Source: Sinorhizobium arboris LMG 14919 (GTDB lineage Bacteria > Pseudomonadota > Alphaproteobacteria > Rhizobiales > Rhizobiaceae). From it: a stretch of DNA of 64,000 nucleotides. The notes under the pieces were generated by a model, which saw nothing but the letters and a program-made list of their open reading frames with translations, was not told the DNA's origin and ran no database searches. Position 1 is the first letter of the stretch, and each line of letters opens with the position of its first letter. A program made the position numbers and the translations under genes. Where the stretch lies: positions 584,317 through 648,316 of the forward strand of contig NZ_ATYB01000014.1 in assembly GCF_000427465.1 (NCBI RefSeq), read 5' to 3'. Below are positions 47,401 to 57,157 of this stretch, one piece after another.

Positions 47401-47451
47401 GGGCCGTCATCGCGCGTCCCGCCGCGCAATGCAAGCAAACTCTCGTACGGC

Positions 47452-49389
47452 TCAGCCGGCGGCGCCGAGGCCGACGCTGTGCTTCTGGCCGAGCGCCTTG
47501 AAGACGGTTGAAACGATGCCGGCACGGTCGAGGCCGGCACGGGCGTACATCGCTTCCGGTTTTGCCTGCTCCATCCAAATGTCGGGCATGACCATCGGGC
47601 GCACTTTGAGGCCGCCGTCGATGAGGCCCTCTTCCGCCAGGAACTGCAGCACGTGGCTTGCGAAACCGCCGACGGCCCCTTCCTCGATGGTGATCAGCAC
47701 CTCGTGATGGCGGGCAAGCTGGCGGATCAGATCATGATCGAGCGGCTTGGCGAAGCGGGCGTCGGCGACGGTCGTGGAGAGGCCGGCGGCATCCAGGTCT
47801 TCCGCCGCCAGCAGACAGTCGGCGAGCCGTGTGCCGAACGAAAGCAGCGCCACCTTGTTCCCCTGCTTGACGATCCGGCCCTTGCCGATCGCAAGGATCT
47901 CGCCGCGCTCCGGCAACTCGACGCCGACGCCTTCGCCGCGCGGATAGCGGAACGAAATCGGACCTTCGTCGTAGGCCGCGGCGGTGCGCACCATGTGCTT
48001 CAGTTCCGCCTCGTCGGCCGCCGCCATGACGACGAAGCCCGGCAGTGTCGCCAGATAGGTCGTATCGAACGAGCCGGCATGAGTCGGCCCGTCGGCGCCG
48101 ACGAAGCCGGCGCGGTCGATCGGAAAACGGACCGGCAGAGCCTGGATGGCCACGTCGTGGACAACCTGGTCATAGGCGCGCTGCAGGAAGGTGGAATAAA
48201 GCGCCGCAAAGGGCTTGTATCCCTCCGCCGCGAGGCCGGCCGCGAAGGTCACGGCATGCTGCTCGGCTATGCCGACATCGAAACAGCGCGAGGGATGCAC
48301 CGACGCGAACTTGTCGAGGCCCGTCCCGGACGGCATGGCGGCAGTGATCGCCACGATCTTGTCGTCGAGGCTCGCCTCCTGCGTGAGTGCGTCCGCGAAG
48401 ACGGAGGTGTAGGCGGGGGCGTTGGGTTTCGCTTTCGCCTGAGCCCCGGTAATCACGTCGAATTTGTTGACGCCGTGATACTTGTCGGCCGCGGCCTCGG
48501 CCGGCGGATAGCCCTTGCCCTTCTGCGTGACCACATGGATCAGGACCGGGCCTTTCGCATTGTCGCGAACGTTGCGCAGGACAGGAAGCAGGTGGTCGAA
48601 GGAGTGCCCGTCGATCGGGCCGATATGATAGAAACCCATCTCCTCGAAGAGCGTGCCGCCCGTGACGTAGCCCCGGGCATGCTCCACCGCGCGGGTGATC
48701 GCCCGGTCGACGGTCTTGCCGAGATAGGCGGTGAGCTTCTTGCCGACCTCGCGAATGCCCATATAGGTCCGTCCGGAGGCGAGCCGCGCCAGATAGGCGC
48801 TCATCGCGCCGGTCGGCGGTGCGATCGACATGTCGTTGTCGTTGAGAATGACGATGAGGCGCGCATCGAGCGCACCGGCATTGTTTAGCGCTTCGAAGGC
48901 CATCCCTGCCGACATCGCGCCGTCGCCGATCACCGCGATCACATTGCGGGTCTTTCCGTCGAGTTCGGCGGCGACGGCCATGCCGAGACCGGCCGAGATC
49001 GAGGTGGAGGAATGTGCGGCGCCGAAGGGGTCGTATTCGCTTTCCGCCCGCCGCGTGAAGCCGGAAAGCCCGTCTTCCTGGCGCAATGTGCGGATGCGAT
49101 CGCGCCGGCCGGTCAGGATCTTGTGCGGATAGCACTGGTGTCCGACATCGAAGATCAAACGGTCATGCGGCGTGTCGAAGATCTTGTGGATGGCGATCGT
49201 CAGTTCGACGACGCCGAGGCCGGCGCCCAGATGCCCCCCGGTGCGCGATACGGCATCGACCATCTCGGCCCGCAATTCGGCCGCCAGCTGCGGCAGGTCC
49301 CTGTCGTCGATCTTCTTCAGATCGTCGGGATATTTGACCTTGTCGAGCAGGGGGGTCGCCGGCATCGGATTGGTTGGCAATTGTGTCAC
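47452..49389 (-). CDS. dxs: 1-deoxy-D-xylulose-5-phosphate synthase
   Basis: A 645-residue thiamine-diphosphate enzyme, entry step of the MEP isoprenoid pathway and source for thiamine and PLP precursors. It has [19 protein letters not shown], the ThDP motif [18 protein letters not shown], and [15 protein letters not shown] in the transketolase-like half. The start is a GTG at 49389 with GAGG eight bases upstream; the nearby ATG is out of frame. tlyA and the RNA methyltransferase follow on the same strand. Confidence 0.96.
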   Translation of the reverse strand: MTQLPTNPMPATPLLDKVKYPDDLKKIDDRDLPQLAAELRAEMVDAVSRTGGHLGAGLGVVELTIAIHKIFDTPHDRLIFDVGHQCYPHKILTGRRDRIRTLRQEDGLSGFTRRAESEYDPFGAAHSSTSISAGLGMAVAAELDGKTRNVIAVIGDGAMSAGMAFEALNNAGALDARLIVILNDNDMSIAPPTGAMSAYLARLASGRTYMGIREVGKKLTAYLGKTVDRAITRAVEHARGYVTGGTLFEEMGFYHIGPIDGHSFDHLLPVLRNVRDNAKGPVLIHVVTQKGKGYPPAEAAADKYHGVNKFDVITGAQAKAKPNAPAYTSVFADALTQEASLDDKIVAITAAMPSGTGLDKFASVHPSRCFDVGIAEQHAVTFAAGLAAEGYKPFAALYSTFLQRAYDQVVHDVAIQALPVRFPIDRAGFVGADGPTHAGSFDTTYLATLPGFVVMAAADEAELKHMVRTAAAYDEGPISFRYPRGEGVGVELPERGEILAIGKGRIVKQGNKVALLSFGTRLADCLLAAEDLDAAGLSTTVADARFAKPLDHDLIRQLARHHEVLITIEEGAVGGFASHVLQFLAEEGLIDGGLKVRPMVMPDIWMEQAKPEAMYARAGLDRAGIVSTVFKALGQKHSVGLGAAG

Positions 49390-49586
49390 GCTGCATGCCT
49401 CATGCGCGCCGGAAGGACGGCGCGCGCATTGTTGATGGGTCGTCGGAACGGCTCTTTATTAGAGGTAATCGCCGTTGAATGCAAAATTAGGCTTTCCTGC
49501 GGCTTCAACCAAGAGCGGAGCGAGGAAAACCTGCGCGGTTTTCCGCCGCATCGCGATCCAACGCCCGAAAACGAGCTTATCGGAGA

Positions 49587-50510
49587 TCAGCTTGCGGGCA
49601 AAGGTATGAACTCTTCCTCGTCTCCCGGCACGATATCAAAGCGTCCCGTGCGCCATTCTTCCTTTGCCTTGTCGATCCGCTCCCTGGAGGAGGAAACGAA
49701 GTTCCACCAGATATGCCGCGGCGAGCCGAGCGCCGCCCCGCCGAAGAGCATCACATGACAGCCTGCAGGCCCTGCGGTGATGGTGATTTCGTCGCCGGGA
49801 CGAAAGACGAGGAGCTGATCGTTGTCGAAATGGTCGCCGGCGATGATCGCTTCGCCGGAAAGGATGTAAAGCGCCCGCTCTTCCCAGTTGGCCGCAAAAG
49901 GCGCGCTCTTGCCTGGCTCGATCATCAGGTCGACATAGATCGTATCGGTAAAGGTGGAGACTGGCGAAGCCGCCCCCTCGAACTGGCCGATGACGACGCG
50001 CGCGCGAACCCCGCCGTCGAAAAGATGCGGCAGCATACGCTCCTCGGTATGGGCGAAGACCGGATCGATCTCCTCCATGGCGTCGGGCAGCGCCAGCCAG
50101 GTCTGCAGGCCCGAAAGCGAGCGTTCGTGCCCGCGCTGGTTTTCCGGCGAGCGCTCCGAATGCACGATGCCGCGCCCGGCGGTCATGAGGTTCACGTCGC
50201 CCGGGCGGATGACCATTTCGGTGCCGAGGCTGTCGCGATGCTTGATCTCGCCATCGAAGAGATAGGTGACGGTCGAAAGGCCGATATGCGGATGCGGACG
50301 AACGTCGATCGCCTGGCCCGCACGCAGCAGCGCCGGGCCCATCCGGTCGAAGAAGATGAAAGGGCCGACGAGCCGGCGTTTTGCAGTCGGCAGCGCCCGC
50401 CTGACCTGCAGGCCGCCGATATCGCTGGTACGTGGGATGATCAGATGCTCGATAGCGTCGCAGGCGGGCTTGTCGCCGGCGAGCGGATCGGGACCGGGAA
50501 AGAAGGACAT
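49587..50510 (-). CDS. Pirin family protein
   Basis: A 307-residue bicupin. The metal ligands are in RPHPHIGLSTVTYLFDGEIKHRD and GRGIVHSE (three His and one Glu), so the N-terminal cupin looks functional. Some pirins are quercetinases; the substrate here is unknown. It lies between dxs and xseB, with gaps of 197 and 156 bases, so it may have its own promoter. Confidence 0.9.
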   Translation of the reverse strand: MSFFPGPDPLAGDKPACDAIEHLIIPRTSDIGGLQVRRALPTAKRRLVGPFIFFDRMGPALLRAGQAIDVRPHPHIGLSTVTYLFDGEIKHRDSLGTEMVIRPGDVNLMTAGRGIVHSERSPENQRGHERSLSGLQTWLALPDAMEEIDPVFAHTEERMLPHLFDGGVRARVVIGQFEGAASPVSTFTDTIYVDLMIEPGKSAPFAANWEERALYILSGEAIIAGDHFDNDQLLVFRPGDEITITAGPAGCHVMLFGGAALGSPRHIWWNFVSSSRERIDKAKEEWRTGRFDIVPGDEEEFIPLPAS

Positions 50511-50572
50511 GGCAGGGCGCTCCGGTTGGTGGCATTCACTGAAGACTAGCGTCAGTGCTTCCGGTTCGGTAG

Positions 50573-50664
50573 CGGCAATCGGGAGACGGAGCGTTTCCTA
50601 TTCGGGGGAAGAACGAAGCCTGCCGTCAAAACGGGGAGAGGTGCTGGCAGGCGGATGAGGGGAT
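50573..50664. repeat. Partial RIME-like element
   Basis: AGGTGCTGGCAGGCGGATGAGG (around 50639-50660) matches the right end of the element at 251-399. The left half is eroded. It separates xseB from the pirin gene. Confidence 0.45.
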
Positions 50665-50666
50665 CA

Positions 50667-50918
50667 CTACTCCGCGTCCAGCGGCTCGACGCCCTGCGGC
50701 CGGCCGGCGCGGTCGAGGCGGATCTTTTCGATACGATCCTCTGCCGCCTTCAACAGGGCCTCGCAGTGCTTCTTCAGGGCCTCGCCACGCTCGTAGATCT
50801 CGATCGATTTGTCGAGTGCGACGTCGCCGCGTTCAAGCGCCGAAACGATACGTTCCAATTCCTCGACGGCCTGCTCGAAGGAGAGGGCGGAAACGTCCGG
50901 TTGCGCATTGCTGTTCAT
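50667..50918 (-). CDS. xseB: Exodeoxyribonuclease VII small subunit
   Basis: An 83-residue XseB, partner of the large subunit XseA in single-strand DNA degradation. It has the family core [37 protein letters not shown]. Its start is 3 bases after the stop of the deacetylase-like gene, so the two are coupled. Confidence 0.95.
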   Translation of the reverse strand: MNSNAQPDVSALSFEQAVEELERIVSALERGDVALDKSIEIYERGEALKKHCEALLKAAEDRIEKIRLDRAGRPQGVEPLDAE

Positions 50919-50921
50919 GAA

Positions 50922-51851
50922 TTACCCTCTCATCAATCTCAGAATATGCAGCCCGGCCGACTCGGCCAGGCCCTGCAGGTCATAGCCGCCTTCGAGCAGG
51001 CTGACGATGCGGTTGCCGGCGCTCCTGCCGGCAATGTCTATGAGGCGACCCGTCGCCCAGTCGAAATCTTCGCCGACCAGATTGATCTGGGCCAATGGAT
51101 CGCGGTGGTGGGCGTCGAAGCCGGCGGAAATCAGAAGGAAATCGGGCCGGAAATTTTCAAGCGCGGGCAGCACGCGTGATCGGAAGGCATCGCGGAAGTG
51201 CTCGCTGCCGCTGTTGGGCGAAATCGGCGCATTGACGACATTGTTCCTGACTCCCGTCTCGTCCTTGGCACCGGTGCCGGGATAGAGCGGTATCTGATGC
51301 GTGGAGCAGAAGAGCACCGACGGGTCGTCCCAGAAAATGTCCTGTGTGCCGTTGCCGTGGTGGACGTCCCAGTCGACGATGGCAACACGTTCCGCACCAT
51401 GCGCCGTCTGCGCGTAGCGCGCGGCGATCGCTACATTGTTGAAAAAGCAGAAGCCCATGACTCTGTTCTTCTCGGCGTGGTGGCCGGGCGGGCGGACTGC
51501 GACGAAGGCGTTGTCCGCCTCGCCGGCGAAGACCGCGTCGACGGCCGCCACAGCGCCGCCGATACCGGTCAACGCGGCCTCGAGGCTTTGCGGGCTTGCG
51601 TAGGTATCGGATTCGAGCTGGTTGATGTCCTCGTCCGGAATGTCCCGTTTGATCCCCAGCAGGTGCTCTTCGGTATGGGCGAGCAGCACCAGGTTTTCGT
51701 CCCCCTTCGACGCCTCGACCCGCTCCAGATCCGCGAAATTCGGATGCTCCAACGCAAGGTTCAGGGCCTTCAGCCGATCCGGCCGCTCGGGGTGCCCTTC
51801 CGGTACCTCGTGCTTCAGGAAGACCGTGTTTTCGTAGAGATGCGTGGTCAT
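50922..51851 (-). CDS. Histone deacetylase family (acetylpolyamine-amidohydrolase-like) protein
   Basis: A 309-residue zinc hydrolase of the arginase/deacetylase fold. Catalytic and metal residues are visible: RPPGHHAEKNRVMGFCFFNN, VDWDVHHGNGTQDIF (Asp, His), SAGFDAHHRDPL (Asp) and LEGGYDL. Bacterial relatives deacetylate acetylpolyamines or other acetylated small molecules or proteins. It heads the xseB unit. Confidence 0.92.
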   Translation of the reverse strand: MTTHLYENTVFLKHEVPEGHPERPDRLKALNLALEHPNFADLERVEASKGDENLVLLAHTEEHLLGIKRDIPDEDINQLESDTYASPQSLEAALTGIGGAVAAVDAVFAGEADNAFVAVRPPGHHAEKNRVMGFCFFNNVAIAARYAQTAHGAERVAIVDWDVHHGNGTQDIFWDDPSVLFCSTHQIPLYPGTGAKDETGVRNNVVNAPISPNSGSEHFRDAFRSRVLPALENFRPDFLLISAGFDAHHRDPLAQINLVGEDFDWATGRLIDIAGRSAGNRIVSLLEGGYDLQGLAESAGLHILRLMRG

Positions 51852-51913
51852 TCCGCGAAACTAGTGCGCATGCCTGTCAAAATCCATGGTACGCGACGCG
51901 AAACTGCCGATTT

Positions 51914-52882
51914 TCAACAGCGCGGATCGAGCAGGATCTTGCCGTCGCGACCCGGGTCGGCCTGATGCGCAAGGGCGTCGGCAAGCCGGCTCAATGGATA
52001 GGTGGCGGCGATAGGGCTGGTAAAGAGGCCGCTCTGCAGCCCGGCGAAGCTGCGCAGAAAAGCGGCTTCGAGTGCTGCGCGGCCGGCGGAATGCACCCAG
52101 GTTCTCAGCCAGAGAAAGGCGAAACGTATGTCGGGCCGGCCGCCGATCGCCGGCTGCGACACGGGTGCGCCGCTGAGCGCTCCATACTGGATGAAGGTTC
52201 CGCCGGAGCGGATGGACTGTCCGATCAGTTCGCCCGCCGGAGCGCCGCCGACGGCATCCAGAACCGCGTCGAATTGGATGCTCATGGGGCGATCGCCGCT
52301 GCCGGCCACCAGAATCCGATGTGCCTTGTCGAGACGGCCGCGGCTCCTCTCGCTGCGAAGCATGGCCGTCGGCACCGCGCCTTCGAGCGCAAGCAGCCTG
52401 ACCAGCATTCCGCCAATGGCCGAGCCCGCCGCCGTGATGCCGACCTGCCGGTCCTCTAGCGATCCGAAATGATCCCGCAACGCTTCGACAAGCCTCAACG
52501 CCGTTAGCGGATTGATATAGCTCATCGCCGCCTGTGCGTCCTCGATCCCGTCGGGCACGCGAAAGCACCACTCGGCCGGGCGGAGGAGGAATTGCTGCCA
52601 AAGCCCGCTTGCTCCGATCGGGACGACCCGATCGCCGGCCTTGAAGTCTTCCACGTCCGGCCCAACGCGGCGGACGATGCCGACGCCCTCGAAGCCGGGA
52701 ACGAAAGGCAGGGTGGTGCGCGCGCTATAGGCGCCCGTAACGGGGATCAGGTCTGACGGATTGATTGCCGCGAGCGATATCTCGACCTCTACTTCGTCGC
52801 CTCGCGGGGCAGGGCGCGGTACTTCGACGAGCTCGATGGCTTGTCCGGGGTCGCCAAACTGTCTAACGAGAGTGGAACGCAT
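51914..52882 (-). CDS. Zinc-independent quinone oxidoreductase (MDR family)
   Basis: A 322-residue medium-chain dehydrogenase/reductase. The GroES-like N-terminus has AINPSDLIPVTGAYS and FVPGFEGVGIVRRVG. The Rossmann part has ITAAGSAIGGMLVRLLALEG. Cysteine zinc ligands are missing, so it is a quinone reductase or enoyl reductase type. ATG 52882 has GAGG seven bases upstream. The start is only 13 bases from that of the divergent thioesterase. Confidence 0.88.
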   Translation of the reverse strand: MRSTLVRQFGDPGQAIELVEVPRPAPRGDEVEVEISLAAINPSDLIPVTGAYSARTTLPFVPGFEGVGIVRRVGPDVEDFKAGDRVVPIGASGLWQQFLLRPAEWCFRVPDGIEDAQAAMSYINPLTALRLVEALRDHFGSLEDRQVGITAAGSAIGGMLVRLLALEGAVPTAMLRSERSRGRLDKAHRILVAGSGDRPMSIQFDAVLDAVGGAPAGELIGQSIRSGGTFIQYGALSGAPVSQPAIGGRPDIRFAFLWLRTWVHSAGRAALEAAFLRSFAGLQSGLFTSPIAATYPLSRLADALAHQADPGRDGKILLDPRC

Positions 52883-52894
52883 CGAGGAGCCTCG
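52883..52894. promoter_or_regulatory. Palindrome serving as ribosome site for two divergent genes
   Basis: CGAGG-AG-CCTCG lies exactly between ATG 52882 (-) and ATG 52896 (+). Each strand carries a GAGG purine box at correct spacing for its own start. There is no room for promoters, so these must lie inside the opposite coding regions. Confidence 0.7.
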
Positions 52895-52895
52895 C

Positions 52896-53297
52896 ATGGA
52901 CGGCACAGAGCGGGAGAATGTCACGGAAATCCGCATTCCGTTCCGCGATATAGACATGCACGGCCATATGCACAATGCGGCCTATTACGCGCATGCGGAG
53001 GCCGCGCTTGCCAATCTCTGGCGGCACCGCCCGACAATTGCGGAGGAGCCGGCCTATCTCGTTCGCCGCTCCGCCTGCATCTTCCATCGCGGCCTGCGCT
53101 TCGACGAGCCCGCTCGCTTCACTGTGACCGTCGCGAAGATCGGAGGCAGTTCGATAGGCTTCGCCGTTCGCGTCGAGACCGGCGACAAGCTTTCGGCCGA
53201 GGTCGAGATCGTCTGGGTGGCCGTCGACCGTGCCCGCCATCAACCGGTACAGCTGCCGGCCCCCACCCGGGAATGGCTTGCCGGCTATGCCGCCTGA
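52896..53297 (+). CDS. Acyl-CoA thioesterase (hotdog fold)
   Basis: A 133-residue 4HBT-type thioesterase. It shows IRIPFRDIDMHGHMHNAAYYAHAE, with the catalytic Asp replaced in context by RDID...HMHN as in YbgC-like members, and a central beta-strand EVEIVWVAVD. It hydrolyses an acyl-CoA; substrate unknown. Its 3' end overlaps the convergent thiolase by 13 bases. Confidence 0.85.
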   Translation: MDGTERENVTEIRIPFRDIDMHGHMHNAAYYAHAEAALANLWRHRPTIAEEPAYLVRRSACIFHRGLRFDEPARFTVTVAKIGGSSIGFAVRVETGDKLSAEVEIVWVAVDRARHQPVQLPAPTREWLAGYAA

Positions 53298-54478
53298 TCC
53301 GGTCTGCAGCTGCTGAAGTGGGCGGCGATCCCCATGCCGCCGCCGATGCCCATCATGGCCAGCCCTTCCGTCGGGGAAGAGGCCGCCAACATCTGCGAAA
53401 ACAGCCGGACGACGAGAATGGCGCCGGAAGCGCCATAGGGGTGGCCGAGCGCGATCGCGCCGCCGTCGCTATTGACGCGTTCGGGCGCGATGTCGAGTTG
53501 GTCGAGGCTCCCGAGAACCTGCGAGGCAAAGGCCTCGTTGAATTCGATGAAATCGACGCGGGCCACATCGAGCGCGCGATTGCGTGCGCGAAGCTTTGCC
53601 ATGGCTGGGACGGGGCCGAGGCCGAGCAGCTTCGGTTCGATCCCGGCCGTCGCCGCATCGGTGAAAGCCAAGCCGAAGCGCACACCGAGCTTCCGCGCCT
53701 CCGCAAGGTTCGTCATCAGTACCATCGCCGCGCCGTCGTTGACCGGGCAGGCGTTTCCGGCGGTGACGGTGCCGCCAGCGGCGAAAACCGGCCTCAGTCG
53801 CGAGAGCGTTTCGGCGGAGGCGTTTGCGCGAGGACATTCGTCCCTGGCGATCGGCCCGGATGGTGTCGGCACGGGCACGATCTCGCGCGAGAACCGGCCT
53901 GCCGCTTCGGCCGCGACGGCGCGCCGGTGGCTTTCGAGCGCAAACCGGTCCTGTCGTTCGCGCGAGATGCCGCAGGCAGTGGCGACATTCTCGGCGGCAA
54001 CGCCCATCTCTGGGTCCCCGATCGAATCGGGCGCCATTCGCGCGCGCTTGACAGGCTGCGGCTCTTCGCCGCGTGTGAGCGGAGGCCGAAGGCGGATATG
54101 CGCGCGACTGGCGCTCTCGGTGCCCCCGGCAAGATAGAAGCGCCCCGCGCCGGCCTGGATCTGCCGAGCCGCAAGGACGATCGCCTCCAGCCCGGAGCCG
54201 CATTGACGGTCGACGGTGACGCCCGGAACAGAGACGGGCAATCCTGCTTCGAGCGCGGCGAGGCGCGCGAGATTGCCGGCGCTGTTGGCGGCATTGCCGA
54301 CGAGAACGTCGTCGATCTCCGCCCGGTCGATGCCCGTATCCGCAATGATCCTTTCGATCAGAAAGGCGGCAAGGCTTGCCGGTTCAATCGCGGCAAGGCT
54401 GCCGTTGACGCGGCCGACCGGCGTCCGCAGCGCGGCGATGACGAGCGGGGTGCGAGCGGGATCAGACGAGGCGTTCAA
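53285..54478 (-). CDS. Thiolase family acyltransferase lacking the C-terminal cysteine
   Basis: A 397-residue thiolase. The nucleophile is present (VDRQCGSGLEAIV), as are NEAFA and the His motif ALGHPYGASGA. The second catalytic Cys, normally in LCIGGGMG, is replaced by Gly (GLAMMGIGGGMGIAA), so normal Claisen or thiolysis chemistry is questionable. It overlaps the upstream acyl-CoA ligase by 17 bases and sits at the end of the bioM-bioN-bioY unit. Product unknown. Confidence 0.85.
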   Translation of the reverse strand: MNASSDPARTPLVIAALRTPVGRVNGSLAAIEPASLAAFLIERIIADTGIDRAEIDDVLVGNAANSAGNLARLAALEAGLPVSVPGVTVDRQCGSGLEAIVLAARQIQAGAGRFYLAGGTESASRAHIRLRPPLTRGEEPQPVKRARMAPDSIGDPEMGVAAENVATACGISRERQDRFALESHRRAVAAEAAGRFSREIVPVPTPSGPIARDECPRANASAETLSRLRPVFAAGGTVTAGNACPVNDGAAMVLMTNLAEARKLGVRFGLAFTDAATAGIEPKLLGLGPVPAMAKLRARNRALDVARVDFIEFNEAFASQVLGSLDQLDIAPERVNSDGGAIALGHPYGASGAILVVRLFSQMLAASSPTEGLAMMGIGGGMGIAAHFSSCRPDQAA

Positions 54479-55952
54479 GGGCGCTGTTCTCCTCCGCGAT
54501 CCACTGGCGAAGCTCCCCGGCCGCGAGCTTGCCGGATGCGGTCATCGGCATCTTCCGGCACAGCCAAATCCTGCGCGGGTGCTTGTAGCGCGGCAGGGCG
54601 GCGGCAAGATGACGTTCGAGTGCCGCATGATCGAATCCGTCGCCAGGCTCGATCACCGCCGCAAGCTCGCTGCCGAGATCCGGATGATCGAGACCGAAGA
54701 CAAAGGCGCTGTCGACGCCGCCGATCCCCTGGATCGCAGCCTCCACCTCCGATGGATAGATGTTGTTGCCGCCCGAGACCAGCATCCCGCCCGACCGGCC
54801 GATGAGATGCAAGGTACCGTCTTCTTCAAGGAAACCGAGGTCGCCCACCGTTGCGAGCTTGCCTTGCCGGCAGAAACCCGCTCCGTCGCCGCTCCCGATG
54901 TAACCGTCGGAGATCAGCTCGCTTTCGACGAAGATCGTGCCCGTTTCTCCGGCGGGAAGGCGCTCGCCCTTCTCGTCCCGGATCTCCAGGCGAACGCCTG
55001 GAAAGGCTCGGCCGACCGCGGTCGGGGTGTGTCTGTCCGTCGCCCTGGAGACGCTGATGAAGCCGAGTTCCGAGGCTCCATAATATTCCGTGACTTGAGC
55101 CTCCGGGAAAGCGCGTCTCGCCGCTTGCCGATCCGCTGGCGTGAGCTTGGCTCCGGCGACGGTAATCTGTCTGACCGATGTCAGCGGCGACCCGGCCGCG
55201 CGATCGCATAACCGCCGCAGCATCGTCGGCACCAGCACCAGCCGGTTCGCCCTGGCAGCCGCTGCCAGGGCCTGATCCGCCTCGAAGTGGCGAGCGCCGA
55301 TGAATTCGGCTCCGGCCGTCAAGGTTTCTGCCAGCGCGTAGAGGGTCAGGCCGTGCGCCAGCGGTCCTGGCGCGCAAGTCGTGGATTCCGGCCCGAGCCT
55401 GAAAAAGTCCTGGCCGGTCCTAAGGCTCACCCGCCAGGACCTGCGGTCGCGGATGATCGCCTTCGGTTCACCGGTCGTGCCCGATGTGAAGACCACGAGG
55501 AAGGGTTCATCGCCGTCGCCGGCGGAGATTGCTGGCGGAGCATCGTGAGCGCCTTGCAGCAGACGGCTTTGCCCCGCCGATGGCACGTCGATGCGCAAGA
55601 GGTCGCTTTCGGCGCGGACGACGACCTCCGGCCGCAGCCGTTCTTTCATTCGGCGGCGTACGATCTCCGGCAAATGCGGGTCGATCAGAGCGGCACAATG
55701 GCCGGCCGCGGTTGCCGCGATGAAAGCCGCAGGAAAAAGCGGATGATTGCCGGTTTCGAGCGCAACCAGGCGCACGCGCCCGGAAAGGATGCTTCTCTCC
55801 GTCGCCTCTGCTGCCGATCGTTGAATGGCTGAGAGGATGCGTCCGGCTTCCGCGGCAAGCTCGCCATAGGTGAATCCCCGGCCTTCCATGTGGAAGGCCG
55901 GGGAATGCGGGCGTTCGCTCGCATGGAGCGCGACTGTCTCAGCGAGCGGCAC
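54462..55952 (-). CDS. AMP-forming acyl-CoA ligase
   Basis: A 496-residue ANL superfamily ligase. It has the P-loop VVFTSGTTGEPKAIIRD, the YYGASELGFIS motif, the GDLGFLEEDGTLHLIGR hinge, and Lys in MTASGKLAAGEL. It activates a carboxylic acid to its CoA ester. The start GTG 55952 lies 5 bases after the bioY stop; a longer frame runs back into bioY. Being next to biotin transporter genes it might activate a biotin precursor such as pimelate, but this is inference. Confidence 0.85.
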   Translation of the reverse strand: MPLAETVALHASERPHSPAFHMEGRGFTYGELAAEAGRILSAIQRSAAEATERSILSGRVRLVALETGNHPLFPAAFIAATAAGHCAALIDPHLPEIVRRRMKERLRPEVVVRAESDLLRIDVPSAGQSRLLQGAHDAPPAISAGDGDEPFLVVFTSGTTGEPKAIIRDRRSWRVSLRTGQDFFRLGPESTTCAPGPLAHGLTLYALAETLTAGAEFIGARHFEADQALAAAARANRLVLVPTMLRRLCDRAAGSPLTSVRQITVAGAKLTPADRQAARRAFPEAQVTEYYGASELGFISVSRATDRHTPTAVGRAFPGVRLEIRDEKGERLPAGETGTIFVESELISDGYIGSGDGAGFCRQGKLATVGDLGFLEEDGTLHLIGRSGGMLVSGGNNIYPSEVEAAIQGIGGVDSAFVFGLDHPDLGSELAAVIEPGDGFDHAALERHLAAALPRYKHPRRIWLCRKMPMTASGKLAAGELRQWIAEENSALERLV

Positions 55953-55956
55953 TGCG

Positions 55957-56520
55957 TCAGACGCGCGCCGGCAACAGCGGATAGCCGGCGTAGACGGCCC
56001 TGGCGGCAAGCGTCGCAATCGCGGCCTTCAACAGGTCGCCGGGAATGAAGACGAGCGAACCGGTTGCGGCTGCGATCAGAGGCGTGCCGGTGACGGCAGA
56101 AAGCCACGGAACCCCGATCCCATACAGCACGACGATGCCGCCGAGGACCGAGGCCAGGAAGAAGCCGACGAACTGGCGCGCCTCGGAAGTCGCAGGCTGG
56201 ACGAAGCGCTCGGCGATCAGGCCGGTGACGAAGGCGGCTATTGCCCAGCCGAAGATGAACCCGCCCGAGGGGCCGGCCAGGACGGCGAGCCCGCCGCGGC
56301 CACCGGAAAGCACCGGCAGTCCGATCGCCACGAGCAGGATGAGCAGGAGGAAGGCGAGGGCACCGCGTTTCGCGCCGATGATACAGCCGGCAAGCATCAC
56401 GCCCATCGACTGCGCCGTGATCGGCACCGGAATGAAGCCGAGCGTGATCGGCGGCACGAGGCCGAGCACGACGATGATGGCAGCGAATAGCGCTACGAGG
56501 ACGAGGTCTCTGGTGTTCAT
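55957..56520 (-). CDS. bioY: Biotin ECF transporter substrate-binding protein
   Basis: A 187-residue membrane protein with six hydrophobic segments. It carries the BioY opening LVALFAAIIVVLGLVPPITL, then FIPVPITAQSMGVMLAG and LAGPSGGFIFGW. It binds biotin and docks with BioM-BioN for uptake. The gene is 31 bases after bioN on the same strand. Confidence 0.95.
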   Translation of the reverse strand: MNTRDLVLVALFAAIIVVLGLVPPITLGFIPVPITAQSMGVMLAGCIIGAKRGALAFLLLILLVAIGLPVLSGGRGGLAVLAGPSGGFIFGWAIAAFVTGLIAERFVQPATSEARQFVGFFLASVLGGIVVLYGIGVPWLSAVTGTPLIAAATGSLVFIPGDLLKAAIATLAARAVYAGYPLLPARV

Positions 56521-56551
56521 ATAGCCCTACCTTCTATTAGAAAATGCGAAT

Positions 56552-57157
56552 TTATTGACGGCGAAATCCCCTCGCGTCAATGGCAGCCGCGATCGTGTCC
56601 GCATCTTTCAGCGTCAGGATGATCAGCGGGCCGATGATGGTCAACGGCCGGACCGGCAGCCCGCGTGCCCGATGCGCTTCAGCGAGCGCCTGATATCGAG
56701 CGAAGATATCGGGCACGAATCGCAGCACGAGGCCAAGCGCCAGACCGACGTCTGCCGCCCTCAAGAGACCGAGGCGCTCCAGCGGCTTCAGAAGGATCGT
56801 CACCTCGTCCATGAAAGCGCCGATCGTGGTGGTCGCCGTGACCGCGGCTGCGAAAAGCACGAGCGCCATCAGCCGCAAGACGAGCGCGGCGACCTGCGCG
56901 ACGGGAACGAGAAACAGATTGATCGCGGCAAGAATCAGAATGGTGAAGAAGATGAAGCCGACGCGAGACAACGCCTCGCGCGGTCTCAGCCCGAGCGAGA
57001 GGTAGAGCCAGCCGCTGAGGAGAAAGGCAGGAAGCAGCAGGAAGGGTGACTCCGTCACGAAGAGCGCGATGCTCAAGACGGCGAGCATGATGAGCTTGGC
57101 GCGTACCGGCACGCGGTGAAACCAGCTTCCTCCCTCGACATAGAGGCTCGTCAGCAT
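56552..57157 (-). CDS. bioN: Biotin ECF transporter transmembrane coupling protein
   Basis: A 201-residue EcfT protein. It has four to five helices and the two ARG coupling motifs EAHRARGLP and AIDARGFRR that contact the ATPase. It begins with an ATG that overlaps the bioM stop (ATGCTGA, 57151-57157), so translation is coupled. Confidence 0.94.
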   Translation of the reverse strand: MLTSLYVEGGSWFHRVPVRAKLIMLAVLSIALFVTESPFLLLPAFLLSGWLYLSLGLRPREALSRVGFIFFTILILAAINLFLVPVAQVAALVLRLMALVLFAAAVTATTTIGAFMDEVTILLKPLERLGLLRAADVGLALGLVLRFVPDIFARYQALAEAHRARGLPVRPLTIIGPLIILTLKDADTIAAAIDARGFRRQ

